This document shows positions 12,211-23,093 of a stretch of 64,000 nt of DNA, piece by piece. Below the pieces are notes generated by a model that saw only the letters and a program-made list of their open reading frames with translations, had not been told where the DNA came from and ran no database searches. Every line of letters begins with the position of its first letter. Positions within the stretch are counted from its first letter, which is position 1. The DNA comes from Isoetes taiwanensis (lineage: Eukaryota > Streptophyta > Lycopodiopsida > Isoetales > Isoetaceae). The position numbers and the translations under genes were made by a program. The stretch lies in the NCBI GenBank assembly GCA_021234155.1, contig JAJEKV010000010.1, positions 17,271,418 through 17,335,417 of the forward strand, read 5' to 3'.

Positions 12211-13435
12211 ATCCCCTATACTCATACATTTGTATACCACCATGGACACTTAACAAACAAAATGATAACGTTATGACCGCACTCTACCCCCCCGGATTGA
12301 AGGGCTCCTGCAATGCGGATGAGATTTCAACATACGTGAGGGATCACCCGCTTCATTCACCAATTGATGCATTTGACAAGTTGGTTATGGAGCGGGATCA
12401 CATATGAGTATGGCAGTTCCTGGATGCAATTGCGGGCTGCATGCACTCACACATGTATGGTCGATGACCTCGATGACGAGGAGACAAGTTCTTCGGCGAA
12501 GCACGGGCTCTCGAGCGCCCGATATCCACGGCACCCATGACGATGAGATCTAGCTTTGCTATGGCGGCATATTTAGACACGCCTTCGGATCATCATGAGC
12601 TCCTGCCTTGCATACTTTAAGAGGTAATTAATTAATAGTCTTCTAAAGATTAAGTAAAAGTATTACGTGTACTAACCATCTCATGTTGTTTATCGATCAT
12701 GCAGCCCCAACTTCATACATGTGGAACTAAATGAAGATATGTGAAAGGAGTTGACATGTAACATATTGACATGAGATGAAGTGAAATTTTGTAAAACATA
12801 TTGTAACTTTTTCTTCATATTGTAACCGTAAACATATTGTAACCAGATCTTCATCTTTAAATACAAAAATTTTGTCCACTTTTAAATGACAATATTTGCA
12901 CATTCTTGACTTGTATAGTAGCATGTAAGTCCGCAATTTTCAGTTCAAAGATAAGGCACAAAAAAATCATGCATAAAAAGATCATGCATAAAAAAAGTTT
13001 GATTTGATGTCCACTGAATGTAAATCAGATGTATTTTGTATTACATGCGGGTCATTGACCTAGTTTTGACCTAGTCAATGTATTCAATTACTCCCAATCA
13101 GTTAGAGATATCTGGCCGACTTTTCACACAACCTTCCTTATACAATGAGAGCACACAATACAATTGATTTGGCATGAAAATGATGAATACAGATAAATAT
13201 GGTAAACAATTTTATGTGACGGTCATTTTCTCATTTTAGGGGATTTTGATAAAAAATCTTCGGTTTACATACGATCTACAATCTCGGGCAGATTTCCCAA
13301 AAGCATTTCGTGCCAAGGTTGGATAATTCATATGCATAAGCAACACCTTTTATTTTATCTTTGATGGCTCAATGGAAATCTCGCCCCTATCACTTTTTTC
13401 GGGATGGACAAGGACCTTCTTTCCTTTAAGTAATT
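12211..13435. other. Intergenic, nothing recognised
   Basis: AT-rich sequence with no convincing coding frame, RNA gene or named repeat. A tract near 12950-13000 repeats ATCATGCATAAAAA a few times. Confidence 0.5.
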
Positions 13436-13439
13436 TATA

Positions 13440-16310
13440 CTTCATGGCAGCGGTGTATTAGCTGAAAATATTCACCTGATATAACTTCATCACCACGGTA
13501 AAATTGATTCCCATAGTCATCCATGACGCGTCTACTTCAAGAGCATGTTTCACTTCCGGTGCATTGTATGATATAATAGGCCATCCCTTCATAATTGTCT
13601 GGAGCTGCGAATGATCCGAAGTAATCTCCAACTTGGATTGTCTCATCCACATTGTCTATGTCATTTGCCCACAAGTCTTGTAGCTCATTCTCATCATCTC
13701 CTAGACTGTTCTGATTTGTAGGCTCTAGTTTTCTTAAATCCCACTTACCACAATGGCCAACATTCTCACAAGCAGGCCAATCAAAACTTATGCATGCCTT
13801 GCAAAAACATGAAAGAGACCTGCATAGTAGCTTGGTTGGATCACTAGGGTCTATCGATGAGACGCAATGAATTGTCTGCACACCTTTGACTGGCAACACG
13901 TCAAGTCTTTGTCTTCTGTCAATGTTAGTAACCTCCCAAAAAACCCGTTCCACATCTGATTTTTTTTCTCTCAAAACATCACAAGCAGTTTTAGCATTTA
14001 TGACCACCTTGCCCTCCTTCTTTCTTTGTTCTGCCTCAAGCCATAGCCATAATAGCCCCTTCTCCATCATGTGTTGCCTTTACCATGTCCTGAACCAAAA
14101 AAATTCCATTGCATTCTTATTTTATGTTCATGATGATACCTGGTTACATGATAGAATGCTCGTCTCGATTTGAATTGGGCTGCACACCCGTCAGACCAAA
14201 CTAAGTGAAACTTCTTCTCACTGCCATCGTTTTCTTGCAACCACTTAAGATGCAACCTGAATGCATCCTGTACAAAGTGAGTATCATGTGTCTTATCATC
14301 TGAAATGAAGAAGTGCACACATTTCCTCATTTTTCCATTAACCTTGAACATTGTGATATGAACTAAAATGCTGATGTCGCTTTCGTTGTACCAATGTTGC
14401 TTTGGATCTCATTGAATGGTTTCGAGTATAATTCTCTCGAGAAATCAACAACCGATAGTACAACATCATCCCGGCGTTCTAATGGATTCCTTGAATTGCT
14501 TGCTTTGCCAATGTGCCACAAAGTTATGATGTACAAATTTAGCCATATGATCAAACATATTATCTAACATGCATTTTGCCTTTCTTTGTTCTTGTCAATC
14601 ACCTTCAGAACTTCCCTTTCTTGAAGGTTCATTCACATAGCTATAGGCTTGCCATGCAACAGGTTCTTCAATGCTTTCACTCTCCTCCCTTGGACATAAT
14701 TCAATCTTCTTTTTTCCACAATTTCCACAAGCTGAACTTATACATTTTAGATAGTGCCACTCCTCATCTTCTGCTCTATCACATACCATGGCTCTCCAAA
14801 GCATCTTTGACATTCTCAAATGTCCTTTTCTTTTTGCTGACAAATTCCAAAGATTGTCTTCCGAGTTGCAAATTCTACATTTGCAAGAGCAGTTCTCATG
14901 GACTTTTGACCTCATCATATTAAATGCTTTCCTAAACAAATCTGCCTTTGCTCGTGTTTGACACAACAGCAAGTGTTTCTTTCTTTTAGCTTCCGTATGC
15001 ATGTTGGTTTTAAGTATATAAACTGTCTAATGCCAATTCCAACATCGGGATGCTGATCCACAAAGTTCTGATATAATTCAGCCTGTAAAATGCATAGAAA
15101 CAGAGTTTACATCAATACATTTCAAGATTTCAAATACATCTACTATAGCTTCACATACAAATTACAATCTTGTCCACATCCTACATTTATTACAGCTTTC
15201 ACATCTATTACACATCCTACATCTTTCACATCCTTACTTTCAAGAGTCTACCTCTGTAATGAATTTGAACAATTGGGAAGAAATGTAAAACAGCAATTTG
15301 AAACTTGTACAACCATAAAGCAAAGTAAATTTTCCTATTATTACACTCATAAGGTAAATTAGAAAGAATTATGAATATTGTTTCAATGTTAAGAATAACA
15401 CCCAAGTACATATATTTGTATAATCAAATCAAGGCAATGTATAATTTGTACCTGTGTAATGTCAATGTATTGAATTGCCTGTGTCCTTTTCTTCATCACA
15501 TCTCTAACTTTTGGTGAGACTTTTGTGTTATCCAACCAAAATTGGGCAATCAAATTCTTCATAGCCTGATCTACAACATTTGTTCTGGGTTTTCGACCTG
15601 CTAATGCCCATAGATTTGCTCCACCTAATGACATTTCCTTCCTTCTTTTTGCTGCAAGGCTCATATTCCGTGGATGTAATTTCAACAATTTGGCTGCCTT
15701 TGTACGCTTCAATGATTCTCCCTCTTTTCCAACTACCATAGCAAGAACAGTGTTTTAGCGGCAAGTTTATCATTGCTATTTGCTCTTTTCACCTCTTGAA
15801 GGCCATCCCCGAGAGATTTTTACCATTTTTCCTTCACAATAGCCTCTTCAGGCTTCCCAAGGATGGGTTCGAACAGAAAATATAACCTTTTATCCTGCAA
15901 GAGTCTTTTGGCAAAAGTAATTTGGTGTTTTGGGTCCAAATTAGAGACTTGTTGCACAATAAGATCAACAACTTCATTCACCTTTCTTCTTACACCTTTT
16001 GTCACATATCCAGCATCACAAGATTTTCGTTTTGACTTCCCTTGGGAACCTGTTGGGTTCTTGCCCTGATCTGATTCATCAGTAGAGTCTTCTGCTCTTG
16101 CTTCCAACCTACCTTCTTCCATAGCTTCGTCACCCAAAACAATGAATTCTGCCACTGTAAAAACAAGATCAAAATGGGGCTTTCTGATTTTTTAGGTTCG
16201 ATTGATCTGGGAACAGATTGAATCGGTTGGGAGGAGAATTCGAGGGAGTCCGAAATCGAAGGTGATTCCAATTTCAAATTCATTGCACGAATTTTGTTAG
16301 TTACCATAAT
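13440..16310 (-). pseudogene. DDE-transposase-like gene with one intron, broken
   Basis: Minus-strand pieces form one gene. The N-terminal part (16155-15820) begins MAEFIVLGDEAMEEG and is followed by a Lys-rich segment to about 15440. An apparent intron runs from about 15450 (ACACAG/GTACAA) to about 15085 (TTTTACAG/GCTGAA). Exon 2 continues AELYQNFVDQHPDVGIG, then a Cys-rich region (CSCKCRICNSEDN, HYLKCISSACGNCGKKK) and a segment with FHLVWSDGCAAQFKSRRAF and FFGSGHGKG. That last pair resembles the catalytic core of a eukaryotic DDE-type transposase family whose members carry SDG...QFK and HGKG motifs; I cannot name the superfamily. An in-frame TAA near 15818 and at least four frameshifts (about 15745, 15010, 14385, 14070) make it a pseudogene. 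No terminal repeats were found around it. Confidence 0.6.
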
Positions 16311-16439
16311 TAAATATGGAATCTTTCACGTTGGTTGCTAGCATTAAATGTCATGTAAAATCTAATTTTTTCCCCCTAACTACACTAACCTAGTGTAACC
16401 TATTATTACATTATACAAGAAATATGAGACACCCTTTCG

Positions 16440-17370
16440 TGCAACTACCCTGGTAGATGCTGGCGATGAGCATATCTCTCCACTGTTTAGAAGAAATTAC
16501 ATCTTTATAAATCTCTTCCTGCATCTTGGGGAAACATTGTAGATCTCATGCTTCTTAGCAAGAAGAGTGCCACCTGGGAAGAGATTGTTGATGATCTAAT
16601 TGAGCTAACTCTTATGCGTAAAGAAAGGGGTGGAAAAAGCAAGCATGAACATGCCTGTCTGTCTCAGCAATGTATCAAGACTCCTCCTCAAGATGGGAGA
16701 ACATCTGCTGCTGGACCTATTTCTAGAGTGACCAAAGATCAGTGCCGAATATGCATGGATTATGGACACTATGCGTATCGGTGTCCTAGTAAACCATTCC
16801 TCATTCTTCACATTCTACCTCCAGTCCTTCATCATCTGCCTCTCAGTATACCAAACCCATTTCAGTTGCTCAAACATCAAATTTGGTTGAAGGGCTATCT
16901 CTCCAGGAAGAATCTTGTATTTTGGAAGAAACTGACATTTTTGAAATTCTTGCAGAAGCCTGTATTTCTGAACTGACAACAGACTCTTTCGTTGAAGATT
17001 TTTGTATTGTTGAAGACTCCATCAATAGTGTCGATGCTGCCTTTCTTTCTGAAGATACCTTTGATATTGATTCTTTTATTGAAGATTCTCTTGTTGTTGA
17101 AGACTCCATCAATGGTGTAAATGCTGCTTTTCTTTCTGAAGATACCCCTGCCATTGATTGTTCTCCAACAATCTTTACTGTTGACTCAGCGTGTACCTCT
17201 ATTATGGTCAACCATTTCAAGCTTCTCTAGCAACTTATTCCCTGCCGTGGTGCTGTCAAGTTGGGCTCAAACAGTGAAATTCATGTTCAAGCCCCTGGTA
17301 CTTTTCACCTTTCTCTCAGCTCTGGTCAACTTGATACCATATCCAATGCTCTCTTAGTTTCTCGTTTCTC
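16440..17370 (+). pseudogene. Copia-type gag and protease fragment
   Basis: From about 16518 the frame reads PASWGNIVDLMLLSKKSATW and continues EEIVDDLIELTLMRKERGG, the C-terminal half of a Copia-type gag. A CCHC knuckle follows (CRICMDYGHYAYRC, about 16741-16782). After a frameshift near 16880 an acidic stretch leads to DSACTSIM (about 17185-17208), in the place of the Copia protease DSGCTxHM motif, and then VKLGSNSEIHVQAPGTFHL in a shifted frame. No integrase, reverse transcriptase or LTR adjoins it. It is an internal piece of a Ty1/copia element. Confidence 0.65.
17011..17160 (+). repeat. 87-bp tandem duplication in acidic linker
   Basis: The segment starting TGAAGACTCCATCAAT at 17011 recurs at 17098, a period of 87 bp (29 residues). 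Both copies encode EDSIN-V-AAFLSEDT. The duplication preserves the reading frame of the Copia-type linker. Confidence 0.8.
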
Positions 17371-17399
17371 ATTTGCGAAAAAACCTTCTTTCTTGCCAT

Positions 17400-17697
17400 G
17401 GCGATGGATTAGGGAAAGAAAACATGGATTGGCTTCCAATTCTGACATACTCTACTTCGATTGCTGTGCAGTCTGTTTGGGGCATTTTCTCAAGCTGAAG
17501 AATTGGTTCGACTTTTGCCCTCTTGTAAACATGGATTCCATCTTGAATGTATTGATATGTGGTTATATTCTCATGCTTCATGTCCTGTTTGCTGAACTAG
17601 TCTAATTCAAAGCAACAATCCCATGGAAATTGGAGAAGTTGCTATCGCAATTCCAGCTGAAGAAAATTTGCTGGAAAGTTTACAAACACAGGCTTGA
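17400..17697 (+). pseudogene. RING-H2 (ATL-type) finger fragment
   Basis: After CCAVCLGHF (17461-17490) and a one-base shift near 17490, the frame reads [17 protein letters not shown] then [17 protein letters not shown], followed by a TGA where ATL proteins have Arg, and NPMEIGEVAIAIPAEENLL up to TGA at 17694. The spacing C-x2-C, C-x-H-x2-H-x2-C, C-P-V-C is the RING-H2 pattern of plant ATL E3 ubiquitin ligases, which bind E2 enzymes. No transmembrane segment is seen upstream; a Copia gag-protease fragment is there instead. Decayed by a frameshift and a stop. Confidence 0.7.
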
Positions 17698-18093
17698 ATT
17701 TTTAGTCCCTAGACAAATTATAAGCGCTGATTCAACAGAATGAATAGGTATTGCTATCTCAGAGTCTCGATTCTGTCTGTAATATATGTCCTAGCTTGTA
17801 TTGATGGCCTAAACGTTTCGATTCGAAGTATAATATGCTTTTTGAAGCTCAAAATTCAGCTGGAATCAACGGATGCACATGCTTGAAGGTTGAAAGCCTA
17901 GCTTCTGACACATTAGTCTCTGCAGGTGCAGTCTTATATATAACACAAACATTTACATTTGGTTAGAAAAAGCATGTTCATATAAAAGGGCCCGAGAAAA
18001 AAATATCTATACGTTGGAAAGAGATTTGAACTTTGGACATATGGATCATCATGTTTGCATCGTTGTGATAAGAGGGATAACAACGTGGAAGAA
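17698..18093. other. Intergenic, nothing recognised
   Basis: No recognisable coding sequence. A short plus-strand open frame starts at 18014 (MERDLNFGHMDHHVC) and runs through the hairpin below; I do not recognise it. Confidence 0.4.
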
Positions 18094-18137
18094 GGGTGTT
18101 ATGCCCTATGGGTTTGTTATAATAGGGCATAACACCC
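18094..18137. repeat. Perfect 15-bp inverted repeat (hairpin)
   Basis: GGGTGTTATGCCCTA at 18094-18108 is the exact reverse complement of 18123-18137, with a 14-nt loop. Related TAACACCC/TAACGCCC motifs recur at about 18315, 18425 and 18912-18940. That could mark small non-autonomous DNA elements, but no target duplication was identified. Confidence 0.75.
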
Positions 18138-18639
18138 GAGTTCTAGAGTGTTATCCGCCTTCACAAACTGGGCTCCAGAGTTTTATGCTAGTTTTGTTGT
18201 GGTTTTATGGTGGTTTTTATGACAAACTAGGTGCTTATAAGAAGGTTAATCACCCTCTCAAGTGGATTATGGAAAATAACCATCGAGGCTATTAGTTGAG
18301 AGGGTTTTCTTTCCTTAACGCCCCAGTTCTCAGGTTTACAGGTTCAGATTTAATCTGGACCGTTGGTTTGACCGCTGTTACCAAGTAGTAAGATGCCTGC
18401 GTTGAAAATTCATGGAAATCTTCTATAACACCCTAGGATAATCTGTGGAAAATGCCATATTATCTTCTCTATACCCTGTTTCTGCAGATTACAAGCCCGT
18501 TTCATAGACTCTGCAACCTTCTTTCAAAGTTTTCTGCCCTGTTTCAGAGATTTCAATTGTGCTTTGCTGGAACTTTGCCGGAACAGGGTTTCATTGTGCT
18601 TCATTGAGTGCTTCTCTGAGAACAGAGTTTTGCATGCCA

Positions 18640-18900
18640 ACGGGTTCTAAAAAATAGAGCTTAAAAATAGGCTAAAAGCTTGAGCGCAAAAACTAGAGCT
18701 CAAAAAGCTTGAGTTCAAAACTAGAGCTCAAAAATAGAGCCAAGAAAACTTTGGTCTAGCTTCGCTTGAACTGCCATAGCCACCTCCTACCAAGAAAAAC
18801 ACTAGCCTGCTTCCATTTCGGCGCCCTGCTTCCATTCCAGCCAAGAAAGACTCTACCCTGCTTTCATTTCGAGCCTTGCCAAGAAAAAATCTTCCATCTC
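18640..18900. repeat. Degenerate short tandem repeats
   Basis: 18640-18740 repeats AAAACTAGAGCTCAAAAA-like units. 18790-18900 repeats units that start CCAAGAAA and contain CCTGCTTYCATTTCG, two to three copies of about 40-50 bp. No coding content is evident. Confidence 0.6.
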
Positions 18901-19617
18901 AATTTTTTTTTTTCAATAACGTCCTCAGGCCAGGGCGTTATCTACACCATAACCCACATGAGGAGGAGGTTGACCTCCCTTAAATCATAGGTCGAGCAAT
19001 TTATGAAAGCACCTGGATTGATCACCTTGGAAATAAAAAGATCTACTCTAGCAAAAGGCCATTGCTAGTTTTTAAGTCTGATGGACCTCTGTTCCTATTC
19101 CCTACTACAGAGCACGCAACTTATCATTTCAAGAAATCATATTTAGCCATGCCAAGATGGTCCATCTAATTTTATTTCCATAGGAAAGACCTGAATACCA
19201 CAAACAACAACCCAAGAAAAAGCTCATTATAGAAGCCAAGATGATGGAAAGGAAAAATTAATGTTAGTTTCTGCCAAGTCCAAGGTTTTGAGGGCAAAAA
19301 GAGCCATAAGAAGGTATTTCGGCCATTGTCAAGAGAATTAAAGTCCAGCAGCTTCGGCCAAGCCTGCGAAGACTAAGAAGAAAACAAAATCCAAAATCCT
19401 CTGCTCTTTTGCAAACAAAGCTACTAAAGTTGCCAAAGCTCCGGCAAAACAATCTCACTTTTGCTCCCACAAAAACAACACTCAAAGCATGCATAAACAC
19501 AAAGCTCCAACTTGCTCTGGAGTTCCTGCACATTAAGCAGCAAGCTTTCAGACTTTACGGTTGTTTGAAAATGGATGCTTAAATCTGGCGATGGAGGGGG
19601 TATATCTTGGCAAAGCT
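18901..19617. other. Intergenic, nothing recognised
   Basis: No coding frame that I recognise; a T-run lies at about 18903-18913. The right end adjoins a Copia-type solo LTR. Confidence 0.4.
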
Positions 19618-19822
19618 TGTTGGAGCATACAAGACATGACACCTAGCATGTACACGTTGAGTTGTTTGTTACACTTTGTTATTCTGTTTGTTATTCTGTT
19701 AGTCTAATCTAGACGTTACAGCACATCATATTTAGTTCCCTATTTTTGGAACTCTATTGTATTTATTCTCTTTTATTCAAAATACAATTGGAGGTTCTCA
19801 TTTCTTGCATCAGCCTGTTACA
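19618..19822 (+). repeat. Probable Copia-type solo LTR
   Basis: A 205 bp segment starts TGTTGGAGCATACAAG and ends CAGCCTGTTACA, with the T-rich, ATTCAAAATACAA-type 3' part common in short plant Copia LTRs. The flanks repeat AAGCT (19613-19617 and 19822-19826, overlapping the LTR end by one base), compatible with a target duplication. No internal region follows. Confidence 0.5.
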
Positions 19823-19906
19823 AGCTTTGTAATTTTTTTTTGTGTTTATTACGCTGAGCTGTTTAATAGTTATTATTTTTTCTCTTTCTCGCTAGGTTAA
19901 TGCATA

Positions 19907-20095
19907 CATAATGATAACCATAAAAAAAATACTATGAAGTTTGAGGGTGGTTATCATTATGTTTGATATTTTTTGGTCGGAAAATGTTTTCCGCGGAGCC
20001 GTCAGTCTCAGCGGCGCATTCGCGACTTCATTAGTCGTGAACCGCCTCAGACTTTTACCAGCGTAAATCCTTCCGGCCAAAAAATTATCTAAGAC
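19907..20095. repeat. Two nested-looking inverted repeats (MITE-like)
   Basis: CATAATGATAACCA at 19907-19920 is the reverse complement of 19948-19961 with a 27-nt loop. Next to it, TTTTTTGGTCGGAA near 19970 pairs, with one mismatch, with TTCCGGCCAAAAAA near 20080, enclosing about 100 bp. The second pair looks like the ends of a small foldback element. No target duplication could be settled. Confidence 0.45.
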
Positions 20096-20214
20096 CAAAG
20101 ACGATTGTCAACGATTTTGCCTTATTGAGTGGAAGTATTTTCAAAGACGATTTTGCCCTATTTAAAGGAAAGGGTATGCAATGAATCCTTTCCCAGTTTT
20201 CAGATGGATCTGAA

Positions 20215-21020
20215 ATAGGTTACTCTGCTGCACTAATAGAAGGTCTTCCACCATCCTGGGGCACAAGCCGAGTAGTTCCTATACACAAGGTAGGAGATAA
20301 AACAGATCCCAACAATTATAGAATGATTATGATCGGCAGTCTTTTCTCTAAGCTGTTTGTCTCAATTATGGAATAGAAAATCAACAAATGGGCGGAAACA
20401 AAAGAAGTCAGAGCCAAGGCGCAAGCAGGGTTTCAGCCCAAAAATCCACCATCGATCACCTTCTCATCTTAAAAGCAATTATAGATTCCGTAAAGAAGAT
20501 GAAAAGGCCTCTTTTTGTCCTCTTTGTGGATCTAACAAAAGCATTTGATACAGTCAAGCGAGGAGGCTTATAGGTATGAATGAAGAAAATTGAAGTTTTG
20601 GCACATCTTAGATATGTAGTATTGCAAATGTATGAGAAGGTATGGGCACAACTGTCGTTCCCGCTTTTTGCGCAATGCCAAGAGAAGATTGATAGTAACA
20701 TAGGCGTGAAGCAAGGCTGTCCGCTCTCACCTCCACTATTTGGCATATTCATTGATGAATTGGAGTCTTGGATTTTATAACACGGAGGTGAGGGAACAAA
20801 GCTAGGAGGATATATGCTTTTATTGCTCTTATACGCAGATGACATAGTCATATTGGGCAGGAGGACATGCAACAACATATAACTATGCTTGCTTCCTTTT
20901 GTGATAAAATGCAAATGAGTGTGAATCTTAATAAGACTAAGATCATTTTTTTTGGCATTAGGTCAATGAACTATGACTTCTATTATAACGGGGAAAGAAT
21001 AGAGGTTACCACTAGTTACA
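20215..21020 (+). pseudogene. LINE-1a: non-LTR reverse transcriptase, 5' part
   Basis: A non-LTR reverse transcriptase with several stops. It begins LPPSWGTSRVVPIHKVGD (about 20245), then AQAGFQPK, RPLFVLFVDLTKAFDTVKR (20506-20562), IGVKQGCPLSP, LLLYADDIVIL (about 20823-20855) and VNLNKTKIIFFG. The catalytic YADD is present. At 21020 it is interrupted by E2. The frame resumes at 43438 (SYKYLGLM) after removal of E2 and one copy of TTACA. The N-terminal part of the ORF, including any endonuclease, is absent. Confidence 0.8.
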
Positions 21021-23077
21021 TGAAATGGACCTAGCCCCTTGGCCTAGGCTGTTGCACTAAATAATTCGGATATAGACAACCATGTAATCATGAACTTCTA
21101 TTCATAAAGCTTTGTTACAACCAAATAACTTACATAAGGGCCAAGGCCACACATAATCGAAATAGTTCACATTGCACCCACATAAAAATACCCACACATA
21201 ATATACATAACCCAAGCCACCCCGTCACTCGTGCTTATCCCCTTCTTTCCCCTCCTCGGAAGTGACCGAGGAGGAGTTGCTAGAGCTACCCCCGGAAGAA
21301 GACTCCCCATCCCGCTCCGGGTCCCTGGCCTCAATTCGAGGTTGCATCTGCGCATAGTACAATTGCCTGAATAATGACATTATGATTTCGTAAACTCTTT
21401 CTTTGGACATCCGAGCGGGTTCATCCTCCGTCTCATTAAACCACCAGGTGACGAAGGAGTCCAGGTCCAACACGATGGTAGCTTCAGGACGTGCCATCTT
21501 ACATACAAACAGACATCCGGGGTTAGTCCACAAGGACTAAGTGGGGAGGAGCATTGGGATCTTCACATTCATTCATAACAATAATACATTATTTACCTGT
21601 TACGTCAATACTCCCCCTGCAAAAGGTTAGCACATTCTATAACCACATATTCCATGCATAACTACATGACAAGCGTAATCCTTGGGTGGCGACACCAAGC
21701 AGACCACTCTCTCCATCTGTACGTACATGATTCAACTCATCCGTCAGGCCATCTGGCACAGATGCGGAGTTACACGGCCATCCCACCCCTCCGAAGGTGG
21801 GCCGTTGAATGCAAATGCACAACATCATTTGATGCAAATGCACCATATCCCATAATACCATCTCAGATATATAATGCAATTTCCGTAGAGTGACCCCAAA
21901 CCCTATTCATATTTACAAAGCAATCTCAAATGTACGTATAAACATCCCACATCAGATACTAGTAAGGCCGGTACTTCTCCTAATACTGGACTAGCAACAA
22001 CATTCAAGCCCTAGATAGTTTTTAAGAGCCGGCAACAATTTATCAAATTCTAAGACAGGTCATATGAGTAGGATAAAACTCTAGTTTCTCGGCTAGCTGG
22101 GATCTTGGGTCTCATAAGGTATATTTGCCTAGCAGGTTGGTCAATGATAACTACAATTGTAAAACAACTTAGGGTTTTAAAACTTTAACTTTAATGTAAG
22201 ATTTTAAAGGTCTGGGGATACCGGACCCTGGTATCCCCCTTCAATAGCAATTAAAAAAAAAACCTGTAATAGAATCGTCGGCGCCCAACAGCGGCCCTTT
22301 TGGCCTGGCCGGCTAGATTTCTTAGCTCGCCCAAGCCAGGGATCTCTTCCGAAAATGGCAGAGAAGGTAGGCAGGCAAAATGATGGTTCTTCACAGAAAT
22401 TGAATGCAAGCTTGGATTTCCAGATTCTAAAGGCCGAATTCAATCAGGGTATACTGCTTTTGAATTGACAGAGCAATTTAACCTGATTCTACTTCTAGAC
22501 TGTGATTTGGATCACATGGCGATGGTGTCTATGCCTCACAAAAACTGCTCTACACAATCCAACCCCCAATCAGGCCATAAAATCAAGACACAGATCAAAT
22601 CCCCACCTGAATTCTTGGCTTTGGACTCTTTGTTCTTGCTCAGCCTCTAATTTGCTCAGCCCCCAATCGCTTCCCTTTTCTCCTCCTTTCACCATCCGGC
22701 CAACTCCTTCTGCTTCTTATATGCTTGCTCAGGGAATCAGACCTATACCTGGTAATCCATCCCCACTGCCAGATGCCCATCCGGTATGCTGGATGCTAGA
22801 TTTTAGCATGGTTCCGTAATATCCACAAACCTGATCCTTTCTCCCCTATTTTACGGTGCTTACTCTTTTGAATTTAACCTATTAAGGTTTTAAATAACCT
22901 TAACTAAAGTGTTTTTGTAAATTTAAATGCCGCCCCAACATACCCATGGAAGCATATCAACAATGATCTTACACAATCCAATACTGACACAAGGCAGGCC
23001 ATTACGCCCCTTACCTTATAGTTCTTCTACTAGAAACATGCAATTATAAGCTAGTCTAAGCCACTCGGTTCGTTACA
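21021..23077 (-). repeat. E2 3' LTR
   Basis: 2,057 bp. In element sense it runs from TGTAACGAACCGAGTGG to GGTCCATTTCA. It matches 50690-52344 closely and 44765-46794 more distantly. It contains the LTR-embedded ORF at 21225-21497. A TATA-like box (ATATAAGAAGCAG) lies near 22715-22727. Confidence 0.92.
21225..21497 (-). CDS. LTR-embedded 90-aa ORF (E2 3' LTR copy)
   Basis: An intact ATG-to-TGA frame inside the LTR, sense to the element: MARPEATIVLDLDSFVTWW at the start, a central SKERVYEIIMSLFRQLYY helix-like segment, and a Ser-rich acidic tail (SSSVTSEEGKEGDKHE). It lies downstream of the LTR TATA-like box, so transcripts begun in the 5' LTR would contain it in their leader. A homologous ORF exists in the divergent E3 LTR with mostly synonymous differences. 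No known domain recognised. The alternative is a chance frame in a conserved leader. Confidence 0.55.
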   Translation of the reverse strand: MARPEATIVLDLDSFVTWWFNETEDEPARMSKERVYEIIMSLFRQLYYAQMQPRIEARDPERDGESSSGGSSSNSSSVTSEEGKEGDKHE

Positions 23078-23087
23078 TTCTCACCTT
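23078..23087 (-). other. E2 polypurine tract
   Basis: AAGGTGAGAA on the element strand directly before the 3' LTR TG. The same tract precedes the LTRs at 50690 and 52910. Confidence 0.75.
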
Positions 23088-23093
23088 GTAAAA

